NCBI RefSeq assembly: GCF_900406815.1
Contig: NZ_OVCN01000001.1
Span: forward strand, 1 to 64,000
Direction of reading: 5' to 3'
Source of the DNA: Acinetobacter haemolyticus
GTDB taxonomy: Bacteria > Pseudomonadota > Gammaproteobacteria > Pseudomonadales > Moraxellaceae
DNA length: 64,000 bases
In this document: in pieces, positions 55,544 to 64,000 of the stretch
How the letters are laid out: each line of letters begins with the position of its first letter
Position numbering within the stretch: the stretch's first letter is position 1
Program-made: the position numbers and the translations under genes
The notes under the pieces: generated by a model
Told to the model about the DNA's origin: nothing
Seen by the model: the letters and a program-made list of their open reading frames with translations, nothing else
Database searches by the model: none

Positions 55544-56608
55544 GTGAAAAATGCTAAAAAATCTGTCATGCATGTATTAGGCATGTCAATCTTGTTGGCG
55601 TGGAGTTCAACAAGTTTTGCTGAGTTAGTGGTCAATAATAATTCAGCAATTTCGGGTAATAATGGTTCAGCCTCAATGAGCTGGTCGGCGAATGACGCCA
55701 GTCAATTGATGAATGATGATGAGCCATTAGATTTGAGCCCAGTAGGTTCGACTTCGGTGACCACAACGTTACGAAGTGGTGGTTCAGCGACGATTACCTC
55801 TTCGACCTCACCTCAACAAAGCGTGCAGATCCGTGACACGGTGGGCTATAGTAGTCAACCTTCAGTCAATGCACGTGCGGCATTGGTGATGGATGCTCAA
55901 ACAGGTGAAGTATTATTTAGTAAAAATACCAACACAGCGCTACCTATTGCTTCGATTACTAAAGTGATGACTGCTGTTGTCACTGCAGATGCTCGTTTAA
56001 ATATGTCTGAAGAAGTGACTTTGCAACAGATCGATTTTGCAGGGGCGGGTGGCAAGAACTCTAGTTCTACACTACGTGCTGGCGATAGTATGAATCGCGC
56101 TGAACTTTTGTTATTTGCTTTGATGAAATCTGAAAATCCAGCAGCAGCTGCATTGGCTCGTACATACCCAGGTGGGCGTACGGCTTTCTATGCAGCAATG
56201 AACAGTAAAGCTAAACAACTAGGTATGACTGCGACACATTTTATTGAGTCTACGGGTTTGCATCCAGGCAATGTTTCTTCGGCACGTGACTTGGGCATTT
56301 TAGTCAGTGCAGCTTCACAGTATGGTTTGATTCGTCAATTCTCAACCACACCGACCTATGATTTCAATTTAGGTTATCGTGTATTGAAATCAAATAACAC
56401 CAATGCTTTGGTTCGCAACGGTGGATGGAATATTAACCTTTCTAAAACAGGTTATATCAATGAAGCTGGACGTTGTGTCGTGATGCATACTACAGTCAAT
56501 TCGCGCCCTGCAGTTGTGGTGCTATTGGGTGCACCAAGTACTCAAGCACGTAATAGCGATGCAACTAACTTATTGACCTGGTTAAATACTCTACCAAAAC
56601 GCGTTTAA
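55544..56608 (+). CDS. pbpG: D-alanyl-D-alanine endopeptidase, penicillin-binding protein 7/8
   Basis: PBP7/8 cuts cross-links between peptidoglycan peptides in the periplasm and is reported to affect survival in the host in A. baumannii. The 354-residue protein starts with GTG at 55544, has a signal peptide (to about 26, SFA-ELV), a low-complexity linker of about 75 residues rich in Ser, Thr and Asn (about 30-105), and an S11 peptidase domain with SITK at 137-140, SEN near 195 and KTG near 302. The linker is longer than in E. coli. It has its own terminator. Confidence 0.94.
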   Translation: MKNAKKSVMHVLGMSILLAWSSTSFAELVVNNNSAISGNNGSASMSWSANDASQLMNDDEPLDLSPVGSTSVTTTLRSGGSATITSSTSPQQSVQIRDTVGYSSQPSVNARAALVMDAQTGEVLFSKNTNTALPIASITKVMTAVVTADARLNMSEEVTLQQIDFAGAGGKNSSSTLRAGDSMNRAELLLFALMKSENPAAAALARTYPGGRTAFYAAMNSKAKQLGMTATHFIESTGLHPGNVSSARDLGILVSAASQYGLIRQFSTTPTYDFNLGYRVLKSNNTNALVRNGGWNINLSKTGYINEAGRCVVMHTTVNSRPAVVVLLGAPSTQARNSDATNLLTWLNTLPKRV

Positions 56609-56623
56609 GCTTTTTCAACGTAT

Positions 56624-56655
56624 AAAAAAACCAGTTGCAGGCAACTGGTTTTTTT
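56624..56655. terminator. Bidirectional terminator, pbpG / thrC
   Basis: aaaccagttg (56628-56637) and caactggttt (56642-56651) form the stem around a 4-base loop, flanked by A and T runs, between convergent genes. Confidence 0.92.
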
Positions 56656-56667
56656 ATCAACTCTATT

Positions 56668-57807
56668 TTACATATTTGAAAGGATAGAGTCTTTAACTTG
56701 ATCCATTGTTGCATCGATTGACAACATAACGGCATCAGCACACTGCTTGATTGCTGTGTCAGGATCTTTTAGACCATTACCTGTCACTGTGCATACGATC
56801 ACAGAACCTTCAGCAATTTTACCTGCTTTGATATCGCGAATCGCACCACCGATAGAAGCTGCTGACGCTGGCTCAACAAATACACCTTCATACATAGAAA
56901 GCAAGCGCTGAGCTTCTAAGATCTCGCTGTCTTGAAGTTCATCAAACCAGCCTTTAGAGTCACGTACGACGGCTTTGGCATGGTTCCAGCTTTGTGGGTT
57001 ACCAATACGGATTGCTGTTGCAACTGTTTCAGGGCTTTCAACTGGCGCACCACGAAGGAATGGTGCAGCACCTGATGCTTGATAACCGACCATCGTTGGT
57101 AAGCCTTCTGGTTTTGGACCAGTAAATTGATCTGTTGCAGCATCATAGATCACTTGTTCAAACTGATCAGCCGGTTGGTTTGCGACAGCTTCTGTATAAC
57201 CCATCCAGTGTGCAGTGATATTACCTGCGTTACCTACTGGCAAGCAGTGGTAATCAGGTGCGCGACCTAAAGCCTCAACGATTTCATAAGCAATGGTTTT
57301 TTGACCTTGTAAGCGGTATGGATTGATTGAATTCACAATCGTTACAGGTGCTTGATCTGCTACTTCTTTTACAAGACGCATACCATCATCGAAATTACCA
57401 CGAATTTGCATAGTAATCGCGCCGTACATCATGGCCTGTGCCATTTTCCCCATTGCAATCTTGCCTTCAGGGATTAAAACAAAAGCCTTGATTCCTGCAC
57501 GTGCTGCATAGGCAGCAGCTGCGGCTGAAGTATTTCCGGTAGAAGCACAGATAATTGCTTTTGAACCTTCTTCGACTGCTTTGGTCACCGCCATCGTCAT
57601 ACCACGATCTTTAAATGAACCCGTTGGGTTAAGCCCTTCGTACTTCACATAAATTTCTACGTTTTTGCCAATCAGACGTGGAATATTCTCTAATTTAATT
57701 AGAGGCGTGTTTCCTTCACCTAGAGAAATAGCACGTGTAGTTGCAGACACAGGTAAACGGTCACGATAACGATCAACAAGACCAGTATAACGATTGGCAT
57801 TCGACAT
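56668..57807 (-). CDS. thrC: Threonine synthase
   Basis: ThrC converts O-phosphohomoserine to threonine with pyridoxal phosphate. The 379-residue protein has PLP Lys66 in TGSFKDRGM, the ASTGNTSAAAAAYAARAG loop near 90-107, and the GNAGNITAHWMG phosphate-binding segment near 195. Its length suggests the shorter class found in many pseudomonads. It follows hom by 58 bp in the order xerD-dsbC-hom-thrC. Confidence 0.95.
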   Translation of the reverse strand: MSNANRYTGLVDRYRDRLPVSATTRAISLGEGNTPLIKLENIPRLIGKNVEIYVKYEGLNPTGSFKDRGMTMAVTKAVEEGSKAIICASTGNTSAAAAAYAARAGIKAFVLIPEGKIAMGKMAQAMMYGAITMQIRGNFDDGMRLVKEVADQAPVTIVNSINPYRLQGQKTIAYEIVEALGRAPDYHCLPVGNAGNITAHWMGYTEAVANQPADQFEQVIYDAATDQFTGPKPEGLPTMVGYQASGAAPFLRGAPVESPETVATAIRIGNPQSWNHAKAVVRDSKGWFDELQDSEILEAQRLLSMYEGVFVEPASAASIGGAIRDIKAGKIAEGSVIVCTVTGNGLKDPDTAIKQCADAVMLSIDATMDQVKDSILSNM

Positions 57808-57865
57808 GATGGTGTTCCAATATGAGGTAGAGCGGGGTGAGGGAAGGCATTTCCCCTCAACCTGA

Positions 57866-59167
57866 TTAACTATCGAGCGATTCTAAACGAATTCTCACAA
57901 TTTCGCCATGAATTGCAGGTAAAGCTTGAATTTGTGCAAGTGCTTCATCCATTTTTGATTCAACAATTGGATCGGTTAAAATCACAATTGGGATGAGATC
58001 TTTAAGACGAGACTGTTGCATGATGGCATCAATACTAATCCCTGCACGACTTAAGATCGCCGTAACATCAGCCAAGACACCTGTTTGATCTTCGGCATTC
58101 AAACGAATGTAATATCCAGTCGTCATTTCTTCACGACTGAGAATCGGCATATCGGTGAGTGCTTCAAATGCAAGTTGTGGAATTGTTCCAGCGCCATCTT
58201 CTGTGTAAGAAATATCACGTACAATATCAATGACATCTGCAACTACAGCAGAAGCTGTAGGCCCTGCGCCCGCACCCGCGCCATAATACAAGGTTGGACC
58301 GACGGCATTGGCTTGAACCAAAACAGCATTTTTAACGCCATTGACGTTAGCAATCAGTTCTTCTGCAGGAATTAGAGTAGGGTGTACGCGTAACTCAATA
58401 CCTTTTTCAGCGCGACGTGCAATTCCCAAATGTTTGATACGGAAACCAAGCTCTTCGGCATACTTGACATCTTGTGCCGTAATTTTGCTGATACCTTCGG
58501 TATAGACCTTGTCAAACTGAAGTGGGATACCAAATGCACAAGACGCTAAGATAGTAAGCTTATGTGCTGCATCGATGCCCTCGACATCAAAGGTTGGATC
58601 TGCTTCTGCATAACCAAGTTGTTGGGCTTCAGCAAGGACATCCGCAAAGGCACGACCTTTCTCACGCATTTCTGTGAGAATAAAGTTACCTGTGCCGTTA
58701 ATAATTCCTGCCAGCCATTCGATATGGTTTGCTGCTAGGCCTTCACGAATCACTTTAATAATTGGGATACCACCAGCTACAGCAGCTTCATAAGCGATTT
58801 GTACGGCGTTATCTTCAGCAGCTTTAAAAAGTTCATTACCATGTTCTGCAAGTAATGCTTTATTCGCTGTTACCACCTGTTTACCATGTTTGATGGCTTC
58901 CATGATGATTTCATAAGCAGGGTGAATTCCACCCATCACTTCAACAACGACATCCACATCAGGTTGGCGTACGATTGCCATCAGGTCATCGCTTTGCTGA
59001 ACTCCTTCTAATTGTAGATCTGGACGTGGACGGCGAGTGCCTACGTGTGTAATTTGAATTTCTCGACCGGTACGGCGTTTAATTTCAGCAGCATTTTCTT
59101 GTAGTAGTTTAAGGGCACCACCACCAACAGTACCAAGACCGAGTATCGCCAGACGAACTGGTTTCAC
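57866..59167 (-). CDS. hom: Homoserine dehydrogenase
   Basis: Hom reduces aspartate semialdehyde to homoserine. I place the start at GTG 59167 (433 residues, MKPVRLAILGLGTVGGG), which has ggag 5-6 bases upstream; the open frame continues to 59188. Regions: NAD(P) Rossmann motif GLGTVGGG (about 10-17), catalytic-domain GIINGTGNFILTEM near 178-191 and EADPTFDVEGIDAAHK near 212, and a C-terminal ACT domain (about 350-430) that binds threonine. Unlike E. coli, it is monofunctional, with no aspartokinase part. Confidence 0.95.
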   Translation of the reverse strand: MKPVRLAILGLGTVGGGALKLLQENAAEIKRRTGREIQITHVGTRRPRPDLQLEGVQQSDDLMAIVRQPDVDVVVEVMGGIHPAYEIIMEAIKHGKQVVTANKALLAEHGNELFKAAEDNAVQIAYEAAVAGGIPIIKVIREGLAANHIEWLAGIINGTGNFILTEMREKGRAFADVLAEAQQLGYAEADPTFDVEGIDAAHKLTILASCAFGIPLQFDKVYTEGISKITAQDVKYAEELGFRIKHLGIARRAEKGIELRVHPTLIPAEELIANVNGVKNAVLVQANAVGPTLYYGAGAGAGPTASAVVADVIDIVRDISYTEDGAGTIPQLAFEALTDMPILSREEMTTGYYIRLNAEDQTGVLADVTAILSRAGISIDAIMQQSRLKDLIPIVILTDPIVESKMDEALAQIQALPAIHGEIVRIRLESLDS

Positions 59168-59298
59168 GTCACACTCCATTTTATTCAATCATTTTAATGA
59201 AGCTTGATCATAGCTAAAAAAATGCGCAGACACTAGGGCTAAGATCATCTTTAATCTGTCGCCCAAGTCGTTCAATTTTTGAATGCTAGAAGCATTGG

Positions 59299-60114
59299 TT
59301 ATTTGTTTAAACGCTGAACGATTTCATCAGCCGTCATATAACCACCTAAGTACTCACCTTCAACGTTATAAATCGCTGGTGTGCCATTTACGCCCATACT
59401 AAGTCCCAACTGATATTGATCTCGGACAGGGTTTTTACACTCGGCTGAGGCAACGGGTTGATCTTGGATTGCTTGCTCAAACGCTGCTTTGCGATCAGTG
59501 CTACACCAAATGGCTTGCATGGTCGGCATGAATTGTTCACCACGTGGCCATGCGATATAGCGGACTTCGATGCCTTTGGCTGTGATTTCCGGAATTTGTT
59601 CATGTAAGCGATGGCAGTAAGGGCAGCTTGAATCGGTGAAAACGTAGACGATATGTTTGGCTTTTCCGCTTTTGGCTGGATAGACAATCAAATCTTCGGT
59701 TTTTAAGGTTGCGAGATGCTTTTTATTTTCTACAGCTTGCAATGCATCGCCGACATTGTGCAATTGTTTATCACCTAAGCGAATAACATCACCTTGGATA
59801 ATGTATTGACCATCACTCGTTGCATAGACAGAGCCCATGCCATCAAGATTGACCCAAAACAAATTAGGGACTTCGGTTTTTTGTACGGCGATGATTTTAG
59901 CGTTAATTTTGGCAGCTTTGAAATGTTTGTCTAAAGTCGAGATTAGTCGTTGTTGTGCATTACGTTCATTTAATGTTGAAGCCTCGCCCGTTGCTGGCGT
60001 ACTTGCTGTCAGCGTATCTTGTTTTGGGGTCACGTTATCTTTTGAGCAAGCACCTAATATTAATGTTGATGCCAATGTACAAGCCAGTACTAATCTAGAC
60101 CGAGTAAACACCAT
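59299..60114 (-). CDS. dsbC: DsbC-type thiol:disulfide isomerase, predicted lipoprotein
   Basis: DsbC corrects wrong disulfide bonds in the periplasm. I choose the ATG at 60114 (271 residues, MVFTRSRLVLACTLASTLILGAC), which has aagg 7 bases upstream; earlier ATG codons exist to 60195. The C-terminal thioredoxin domain carries the active CPYC at 164-167 and cis-Pro in GVNGTPAIY; the N-terminal part (about 60-110) is the dimerisation domain. The signal ends in a lipobox-like L-G-A-C (Cys23), so it may be membrane-anchored, unlike soluble E. coli DsbC. It follows xerD. Confidence 0.9.
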   Translation of the reverse strand: MVFTRSRLVLACTLASTLILGACSKDNVTPKQDTLTASTPATGEASTLNERNAQQRLISTLDKHFKAAKINAKIIAVQKTEVPNLFWVNLDGMGSVYATSDGQYIIQGDVIRLGDKQLHNVGDALQAVENKKHLATLKTEDLIVYPAKSGKAKHIVYVFTDSSCPYCHRLHEQIPEITAKGIEVRYIAWPRGEQFMPTMQAIWCSTDRKAAFEQAIQDQPVASAECKNPVRDQYQLGLSMGVNGTPAIYNVEGEYLGGYMTADEIVQRLNK

Positions 60115-60246
60115 AAAGAACCTTTTTTTCATACTGTATTTATAAACTCGCTCAAGCATATCAAAAAAATGCAATAACATCGTTAAATCTTGCATCGTGT
60201 CTGTGAATATGTTGCAGTTTATTTTTAGTGTTAAGCAACAGACATA

Positions 60247-61167
60247 TTAACCTCTCGGATGATATTGATGATGCAAGGCTTGCATTCGATGCTGAGCAAC
60301 ATGGGTATAAATCTGAGTGGTAGAAAGATCACTGTGTCCGAGTAGCATTTGAACGACACGTAAGTCAGCCCCATGATTGAGTAAATGTGTCGCAAATGCA
60401 TGTCGTAAGGTATGGGGGGAGAGCTCTGCTTGAATATTGGCTTGCAGCGCATAACGTTTAATTGCATACCAAAAATTTTGGCGGCTCATAATTCCGCCAT
60501 GCTGAGTTAAAAACAAATAATCTGTACTACTCTTATATAACTGCGGACGAGATTCTGCTAAATATTTTTCGATCCAATCACAGGCATATTGCCCTAGTGG
60601 AACAAGACGTTCTTTATTGCCTTTGCCTGTAATACGCACAAACCCTTGTTTTAAGTTGATCAACTCTAAACGTAGATTGAGTAATTCTGATACACGTAAT
60701 CCACAAGCATAGAGAACTTCAAACATTGCACGATCACGTAAGCCTAGCGTTGTACTGATATCTGGTGCATTGATTAAGGCCTCAACATCTTGTTCAGATA
60801 GATCTTTGGGTAATGCACGACCAATTTTAGGTGAGTGGTGTGAGGCAACAGGGTTATCTTCTCTTAGTTTTTGCTCGCGTAAGAATTTATAAAATTGGCG
60901 TAGGGCAGATAGGCAGCGTGCGATTGAGCGAGGACTTTTCCCTGCTTTGGTTAACTCAATTAAAACATCACCGATATCCTCACTAGACCACTGCGGTAGT
61001 GAAGCTGTTCGATGTAACTCGCTGCATTGAATCAAATCAGATAAATAAGCATTACGTGTATGAGGGCTTACAGTTTGTGCAACTAAATAATCACGAAAAC
61101 CCTGCAAAAAACTTAAATTTTCTGGGATAGAAACGGCAGTAGGAATACGTGGTTTTTTATTTAACAT
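60247..61167 (-). CDS. xerD: Site-specific tyrosine recombinase XerD
   Basis: XerD, with XerC, resolves chromosome dimers at dif. I use the ATG at 61167 (306 residues); the open frame extends to 61248. The SAM-like N-terminal domain (about 20-105) is followed by a catalytic domain with ACGLRVSELLNLR (Arg), GKGNKERLVPLG (Lys), HTLRHAFATHLLNHGADLR (His, Arg), LLGHSDLSTTQIYTH (His, nucleophile Tyr). It is the first gene of xerD-dsbC-hom-thrC and is divergent from feoA. The chromosomal dif site is not obvious in the window. Confidence 0.94.
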   Translation of the reverse strand: MLNKKPRIPTAVSIPENLSFLQGFRDYLVAQTVSPHTRNAYLSDLIQCSELHRTASLPQWSSEDIGDVLIELTKAGKSPRSIARCLSALRQFYKFLREQKLREDNPVASHHSPKIGRALPKDLSEQDVEALINAPDISTTLGLRDRAMFEVLYACGLRVSELLNLRLELINLKQGFVRITGKGNKERLVPLGQYACDWIEKYLAESRPQLYKSSTDYLFLTQHGGIMSRQNFWYAIKRYALQANIQAELSPHTLRHAFATHLLNHGADLRVVQMLLGHSDLSTTQIYTHVAQHRMQALHHQYHPRG

Positions 61168-61259
61168 AATTGAATAAATTGAGGTTCTCTGTTGGCACTG
61201 TAAAAGAAAAAAAACATATTGTCGATCTGTGAATTGGGTAAATGCCATTGAGATTGCTT

Positions 61260-61289
61260 TTGGTAATTATTCTCATTTGTCTGTATACT
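61260..61289 (+). promoter_or_regulatory. Fur box and promoter of feoAB
   Basis: The 15-mer at 61261-61275 (TGGTAAT, T, ATTCTCA) matches the 7-1-7 Fur consensus TGATAAT-N-ATTATCA at 12 of 14 positions. A -10-like TATACT (61284-61289) and a -35-like TTGGTA (61260-61265) are 18 bp apart and overlapped by it, as expected for iron repression. The site lies about 40 bp before feoA. Confidence 0.72.
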
Positions 61290-61314
61290 TGGTGAAAACG
61301 GTTTATGGTGAAAT

Positions 61315-61578
61315 GTGGTGCGTTTATCAGCATTAAAAGTCAAGCAAACAGCGATGATTACCAAAGTTAATCGCTTAGTCGATGATACGGAACAGACAGA
61401 CCTTGTAGCTGTTCGTTTAGAGAGTCTAGGCTTTGTGCCAGGTACACAAGTACAGGTGATTACCAAAGGTATTTTTGGTGGTGACCCGATCCTGATCCAG
61501 ATCGGTTTTACGCGATTTGCATTGCGTAAAGCTGAAGCCGATAAAATAGAAATTCAACTTGAAGGAGCACCTGCATGA
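61315..61578 (+). CDS. feoA: Ferrous iron transport protein FeoA
   Basis: This 87-residue SH3-like protein assists FeoB. Family features are LSALKVKQTAMI at the start, VAVRLESLGFVPGTQVQVI and a C-terminal GFTRFALRKAEADKIEI. The first codon is GTG at 61315, though a GTG at 61318 is better spaced from the upstream ggtga; no ATG fits, since the next one (61354) would remove part of the fold. Its stop overlaps the feoB start by 4 bp. Confidence 0.93.
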   Translation: MVRLSALKVKQTAMITKVNRLVDDTEQTDLVAVRLESLGFVPGTQVQVITKGIFGGDPILIQIGFTRFALRKAEADKIEIQLEGAPA

Positions 61579-63428
61579 GTGATGCGTTACGTGTTGCCCT
61601 TGTGGGAAATCCGAACTGTGGTAAAACTTCATTATTCAACCATTTAACAGGAACACGCCAAAAAGTTGCCAACTACGCGGGAGTGACAGTTGAGCGTAAG
61701 GTTGGGCATTTTCAACTTCCTTCTGGGAAGAATGTTCGAGTGCTAGATTTGCCGGGCACTTATAGCTTAAAAGCAACTAGCCCAGATGAAGAAATTACCC
61801 GTGATGTTTGCCAAGGTAAAATTGCAGAAGAAGGTCATCAAGATGCTTTCTTATGTGTTGTAGATGCGACTAACTTAAAATTGCATCTGGGTTTGGTCTT
61901 AGAAGTGATCGAGCTTGGACGTCCTGTTTTAGTGATATTGAATATGATGGATGAAGCGCGCCGTCGTGGCATTCAAATCAATACACAAAAACTATCGGAA
62001 CGTTTGGGTGTTCCTGTGGTGGAAACTGTTGCTGTTCGCCGTGCAGGTGTCGAAAATCTATTGCATGCCCTTGATCAAGGTAACTACAGCATTCCAAAAA
62101 CTGAATTGAGCGGTTTGACGGGCGATCATCATCAAAAGATCGAAGTGATTTTTAACGATGTGGTTAAGTTTGTTGATCAGGAAGATCAGCGCACCAATTT
62201 CCTCGACAAAATTTTCCTACATCCAGTGCTTGGTTTGTTGAGCTTAGCAGTCATGATGTTTGTGGTTTTCCAAGCAGTTTTTGCTTGGGCTGCACCATTT
62301 ATGGATGGGATTGAAGAATTTTTTGCTTGGGCGGGAGAGATTTTAGGTGATCATATTAGTCAACCTTTGCTCAATAGTTTAGTGGTTGATGGGATTATTG
62401 CTGGGGCAGGGAGTGTTCTAGTTTTCTTGCCACAAATTCTGATTCTGTTTTTCTTTATTTTAGTATTGGAAGAATCGGGTTATTTACCTCGCGCAGCCTT
62501 CTTGTTAGATAAACTGATGTTTAAAGCAGGGCTAAGTGGGCGTGCATTTATTCCTTTGCTTTCAAGTTTTGCTTGTGCAGTGCCAGGCATTATGGCGACC
62601 CGAAGTATTAGTGATCCACGTGATCGTTTTACCACGATTATGGTTGCGCCATTGATGACTTGTTCAGCGCGTTTACCTGTGTATGCACTATTGATTGCTG
62701 CCTTTATCCCAAGTCAAACCGTGTGGGGGATTTTTAACCTGCAAGGTTTGGTGTTATTTGGTTTATATATGGCAGGGATCATTAGTGCTTTATGCGTTGC
62801 CTTTGTGACAAAATTTTTGCAAAAAGATAAGTCGCAACATGCATTATTGTTGGAGTTGCCAAGTTATCGTATTCCTAACTTCAAAAGTGTAGCGATTGGT
62901 CTGTTAGATCGCGCCAAAATTTTCTTAAAGCGTGTGGGTGGAATTATTTTCGCTCTTTCGATTTTATTGTGGTTCTTATGTACTTTCCCTCAAGCACCTG
63001 AGGATGCAACGCGTGCTGCAATTGATTATAGCTTTGCGGGAATGATTGGGCATTTGTTACAACCAATTTTTGCTCCACTTGGCTTTAACTGGCAAATCGT
63101 CGTTGCATTGATTCCTGCAATGGCGGCACGTGAAGTTGTGGTTGCTGCCTTGGGAACGGTATATGCATTGTCTGGTGTGGATGATGATGCGATTGCCGAT
63201 GGTCTGGCGAATTTAATTAGCGCCGATGGATCAGGTTGGTCACTTGCAACAGGATTATCGTTATTGGTTTGGTTTATCTATGCTCCACATTGCTTAGCTA
63301 CTCTAGCGACTGTACGCCGTGAAACAGGTTCTTGGCAGCATGTGGGTGTGATGACCGCTTATCTGTTTGGGTTGGCTTATTTGATGTCTTTCTTTACCTA
63401 TCAAATTGCATCTCGCATTTGGGGTTGA
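61575..63428 (+). CDS. feoB: Ferrous iron transporter FeoB
   Basis: FeoB moves Fe2+ across the inner membrane. The 617-residue protein has an N-terminal G domain with G1 GNPNCGKTS (11-19), G3 DLPGTY and G4 NMMDEARRRG, a helical GDI-like spacer (about 170-215), and a membrane part with two Gate-type repeats, including the conserved SSFACAVPGIMATR near 335. It is shorter than E. coli FeoB (773), a normal length for this genus. An ATGA overlap couples it to feoA; the Fur box upstream predicts iron repression. Confidence 0.96.
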   Translation: MSDALRVALVGNPNCGKTSLFNHLTGTRQKVANYAGVTVERKVGHFQLPSGKNVRVLDLPGTYSLKATSPDEEITRDVCQGKIAEEGHQDAFLCVVDATNLKLHLGLVLEVIELGRPVLVILNMMDEARRRGIQINTQKLSERLGVPVVETVAVRRAGVENLLHALDQGNYSIPKTELSGLTGDHHQKIEVIFNDVVKFVDQEDQRTNFLDKIFLHPVLGLLSLAVMMFVVFQAVFAWAAPFMDGIEEFFAWAGEILGDHISQPLLNSLVVDGIIAGAGSVLVFLPQILILFFFILVLEESGYLPRAAFLLDKLMFKAGLSGRAFIPLLSSFACAVPGIMATRSISDPRDRFTTIMVAPLMTCSARLPVYALLIAAFIPSQTVWGIFNLQGLVLFGLYMAGIISALCVAFVTKFLQKDKSQHALLLELPSYRIPNFKSVAIGLLDRAKIFLKRVGGIIFALSILLWFLCTFPQAPEDATRAAIDYSFAGMIGHLLQPIFAPLGFNWQIVVALIPAMAAREVVVAALGTVYALSGVDDDAIADGLANLISADGSGWSLATGLSLLVWFIYAPHCLATLATVRRETGSWQHVGVMTAYLFGLAYLMSFFTYQIASRIWG

Positions 63429-63440
63429 TTGGAGTGCCTT

Positions 63441-63692
63441 ATGTTTGAATACCTGATTGTCGCTGTATTGGTACTGTGGAGCACTATCGTTGTATTTAAG
63501 AAAGTGTTTCCTCAAACAGCAAATTCAGCGTTTAATGCTTTATCAAACTTGTGCCAACGTTTGGGTTGGCAGCGTTTAGCAACATGGTTAAAGCCTAAAA
63601 TGGCTGCAGGCTGTGGCGGAGGTTGCGGTTGTTCAACTGATGAAGCAGACAGTAAAAAGGCAGCGCCAATACAAACTGTCAAATGGCGTTAA
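63441..63692 (+). CDS. Small Cys-rich membrane protein linked to FeoB
   Basis: This 83-residue protein starts at ATG 63441 (ggag at 63431-63434). It has one membrane helix near the N-terminus (about 2-20) and a C-terminal cluster GCGGGCGCS. This is the pattern of FeoB-associated Cys-rich membrane proteins (also DUF6587-like). It is 12 bp after feoB and should be in the same transcript. The four cysteines could bind metal or an iron-sulfur cluster; the role in iron uptake is inferred from position. Confidence 0.8.
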   Translation: MFEYLIVAVLVLWSTIVVFKKVFPQTANSAFNALSNLCQRLGWQRLATWLKPKMAAGCGGGCGCSTDEADSKKAAPIQTVKWR

Positions 63693-63701
63693 AAAATAAG
63701 G

Positions 63702-63734
63702 ATTGCCCATCTTAAGATATGGGCAATTTTTTTT
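63702..63734 (+). terminator. feoAB operon terminator
   Basis: attgcccat (63702-63710) pairs with atgggcaat (63719-63727), followed by eight T including those shared with the stem. Confidence 0.9.
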
Positions 63735-63845
63735 GCAACTTTAATGTGTTGAGCTTTTACGCACTGACACAAAAAAGAGTGAATAAAACTAAAACTGAAA
63801 AAGCATTTAAAACAGTAAAGTGCTAACATTTTTGCCATTCCGTGA

Positions 63846-64000
<155 letters not shown>

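Overview
The window is ordinary chromosome from a gammaproteobacterium of the genus Acinetobacter. Evidence for this is the low G+C sequence, the creBCD, gacA-pilS-pilR, nrdR-ribD-adenine methyltransferase and xerD-dsbC-hom-thrC neighbourhoods, an OprD-like porin beside ppa, an uninterrupted comM, and protein sequences (ParC, GacA, PBP7/8, LptF/G, FeoB) that read as Acinetobacter orthologues. ParC differs at many positions from the A. baumannii sequence I remember, so another species of the genus is more likely; I cannot name it. I see no insertion sequence, prophage, integron, CRISPR array or tRNA.

Layout. 1-430: 3' end of an rrn operon (23S tail, 5S, terminator). 0.6-9.7 kb: Na/Pi cotransporter, cysK, a lipoprotein lytic transglycosylase, an MFS transporter, an acidic protein of unknown function, the radical-SAM protein YgiQ, a DUF2726 protein and RidA. 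9.7-18.2 kb (minus strand): a small unknown ORF, creD-creC-creB, dinB overlapping a GH25 lysozyme-like gene, an unknown membrane protein, and a DHA2 efflux pump. 18.2-24.9 kb: a lipoprotein of the choice-of-anchor I type behind what looks like a multi-repeat PhoB operator, a LOG protein, a TerC/CBS membrane protein, YchJ, a TRIC-type channel and an AT-rich orphan gene. 25-30.8 kb: parC, fadD, a small membrane protein, a MAPEG protein, ppa. 30.9-38.8 kb: an OprD-family porin, two tandem TorF-family outer-membrane proteins that each have a textbook sigma-54 promoter and share a duplicated leader, comM, ubiK, and glnK-amtB. This stretch reads as a nitrogen-linked neighbourhood. 39-43.9 kb: nrdR-ribD-adenine methyltransferase, aquaglyceroporin, riboflavin synthase. 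43.9-51.6 kb: pepA-holC-coiled-coil gene on the minus strand, then lptF-lptG, gpmI and ctpA on the plus strand. 51.7-61.2 kb: gacA-pilS-pilR, pbpG, and xerD-dsbC-hom-thrC. 61.3 kb to the end: Fur-box-preceded feoA-feoB with a Cys-rich partner, then the start of murD.

Genes that act together: CreBC with CreD (envelope stress); PilS/PilR and GacA (type IV pilus and global control); LptF/LptG (lipopolysaccharide export); GlnK with AmtB (ammonium uptake); FeoA, FeoB and the Cys-rich protein (ferrous iron uptake); Hom and ThrC (threonine synthesis); RibD and riboflavin synthase (riboflavin). Most transcription units end in clear rho-independent hairpins, many shared between convergent genes.

The most interesting non-coding signals are the phased PhoB-like repeats at 18283-18326, the paired sigma-54 promoters with NtrC-like sites in front of the TorF genes, a near-perfect CreB tag inside the end of creC, and a strong Fur box before feoA. 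All were found by eye and need motif scoring.
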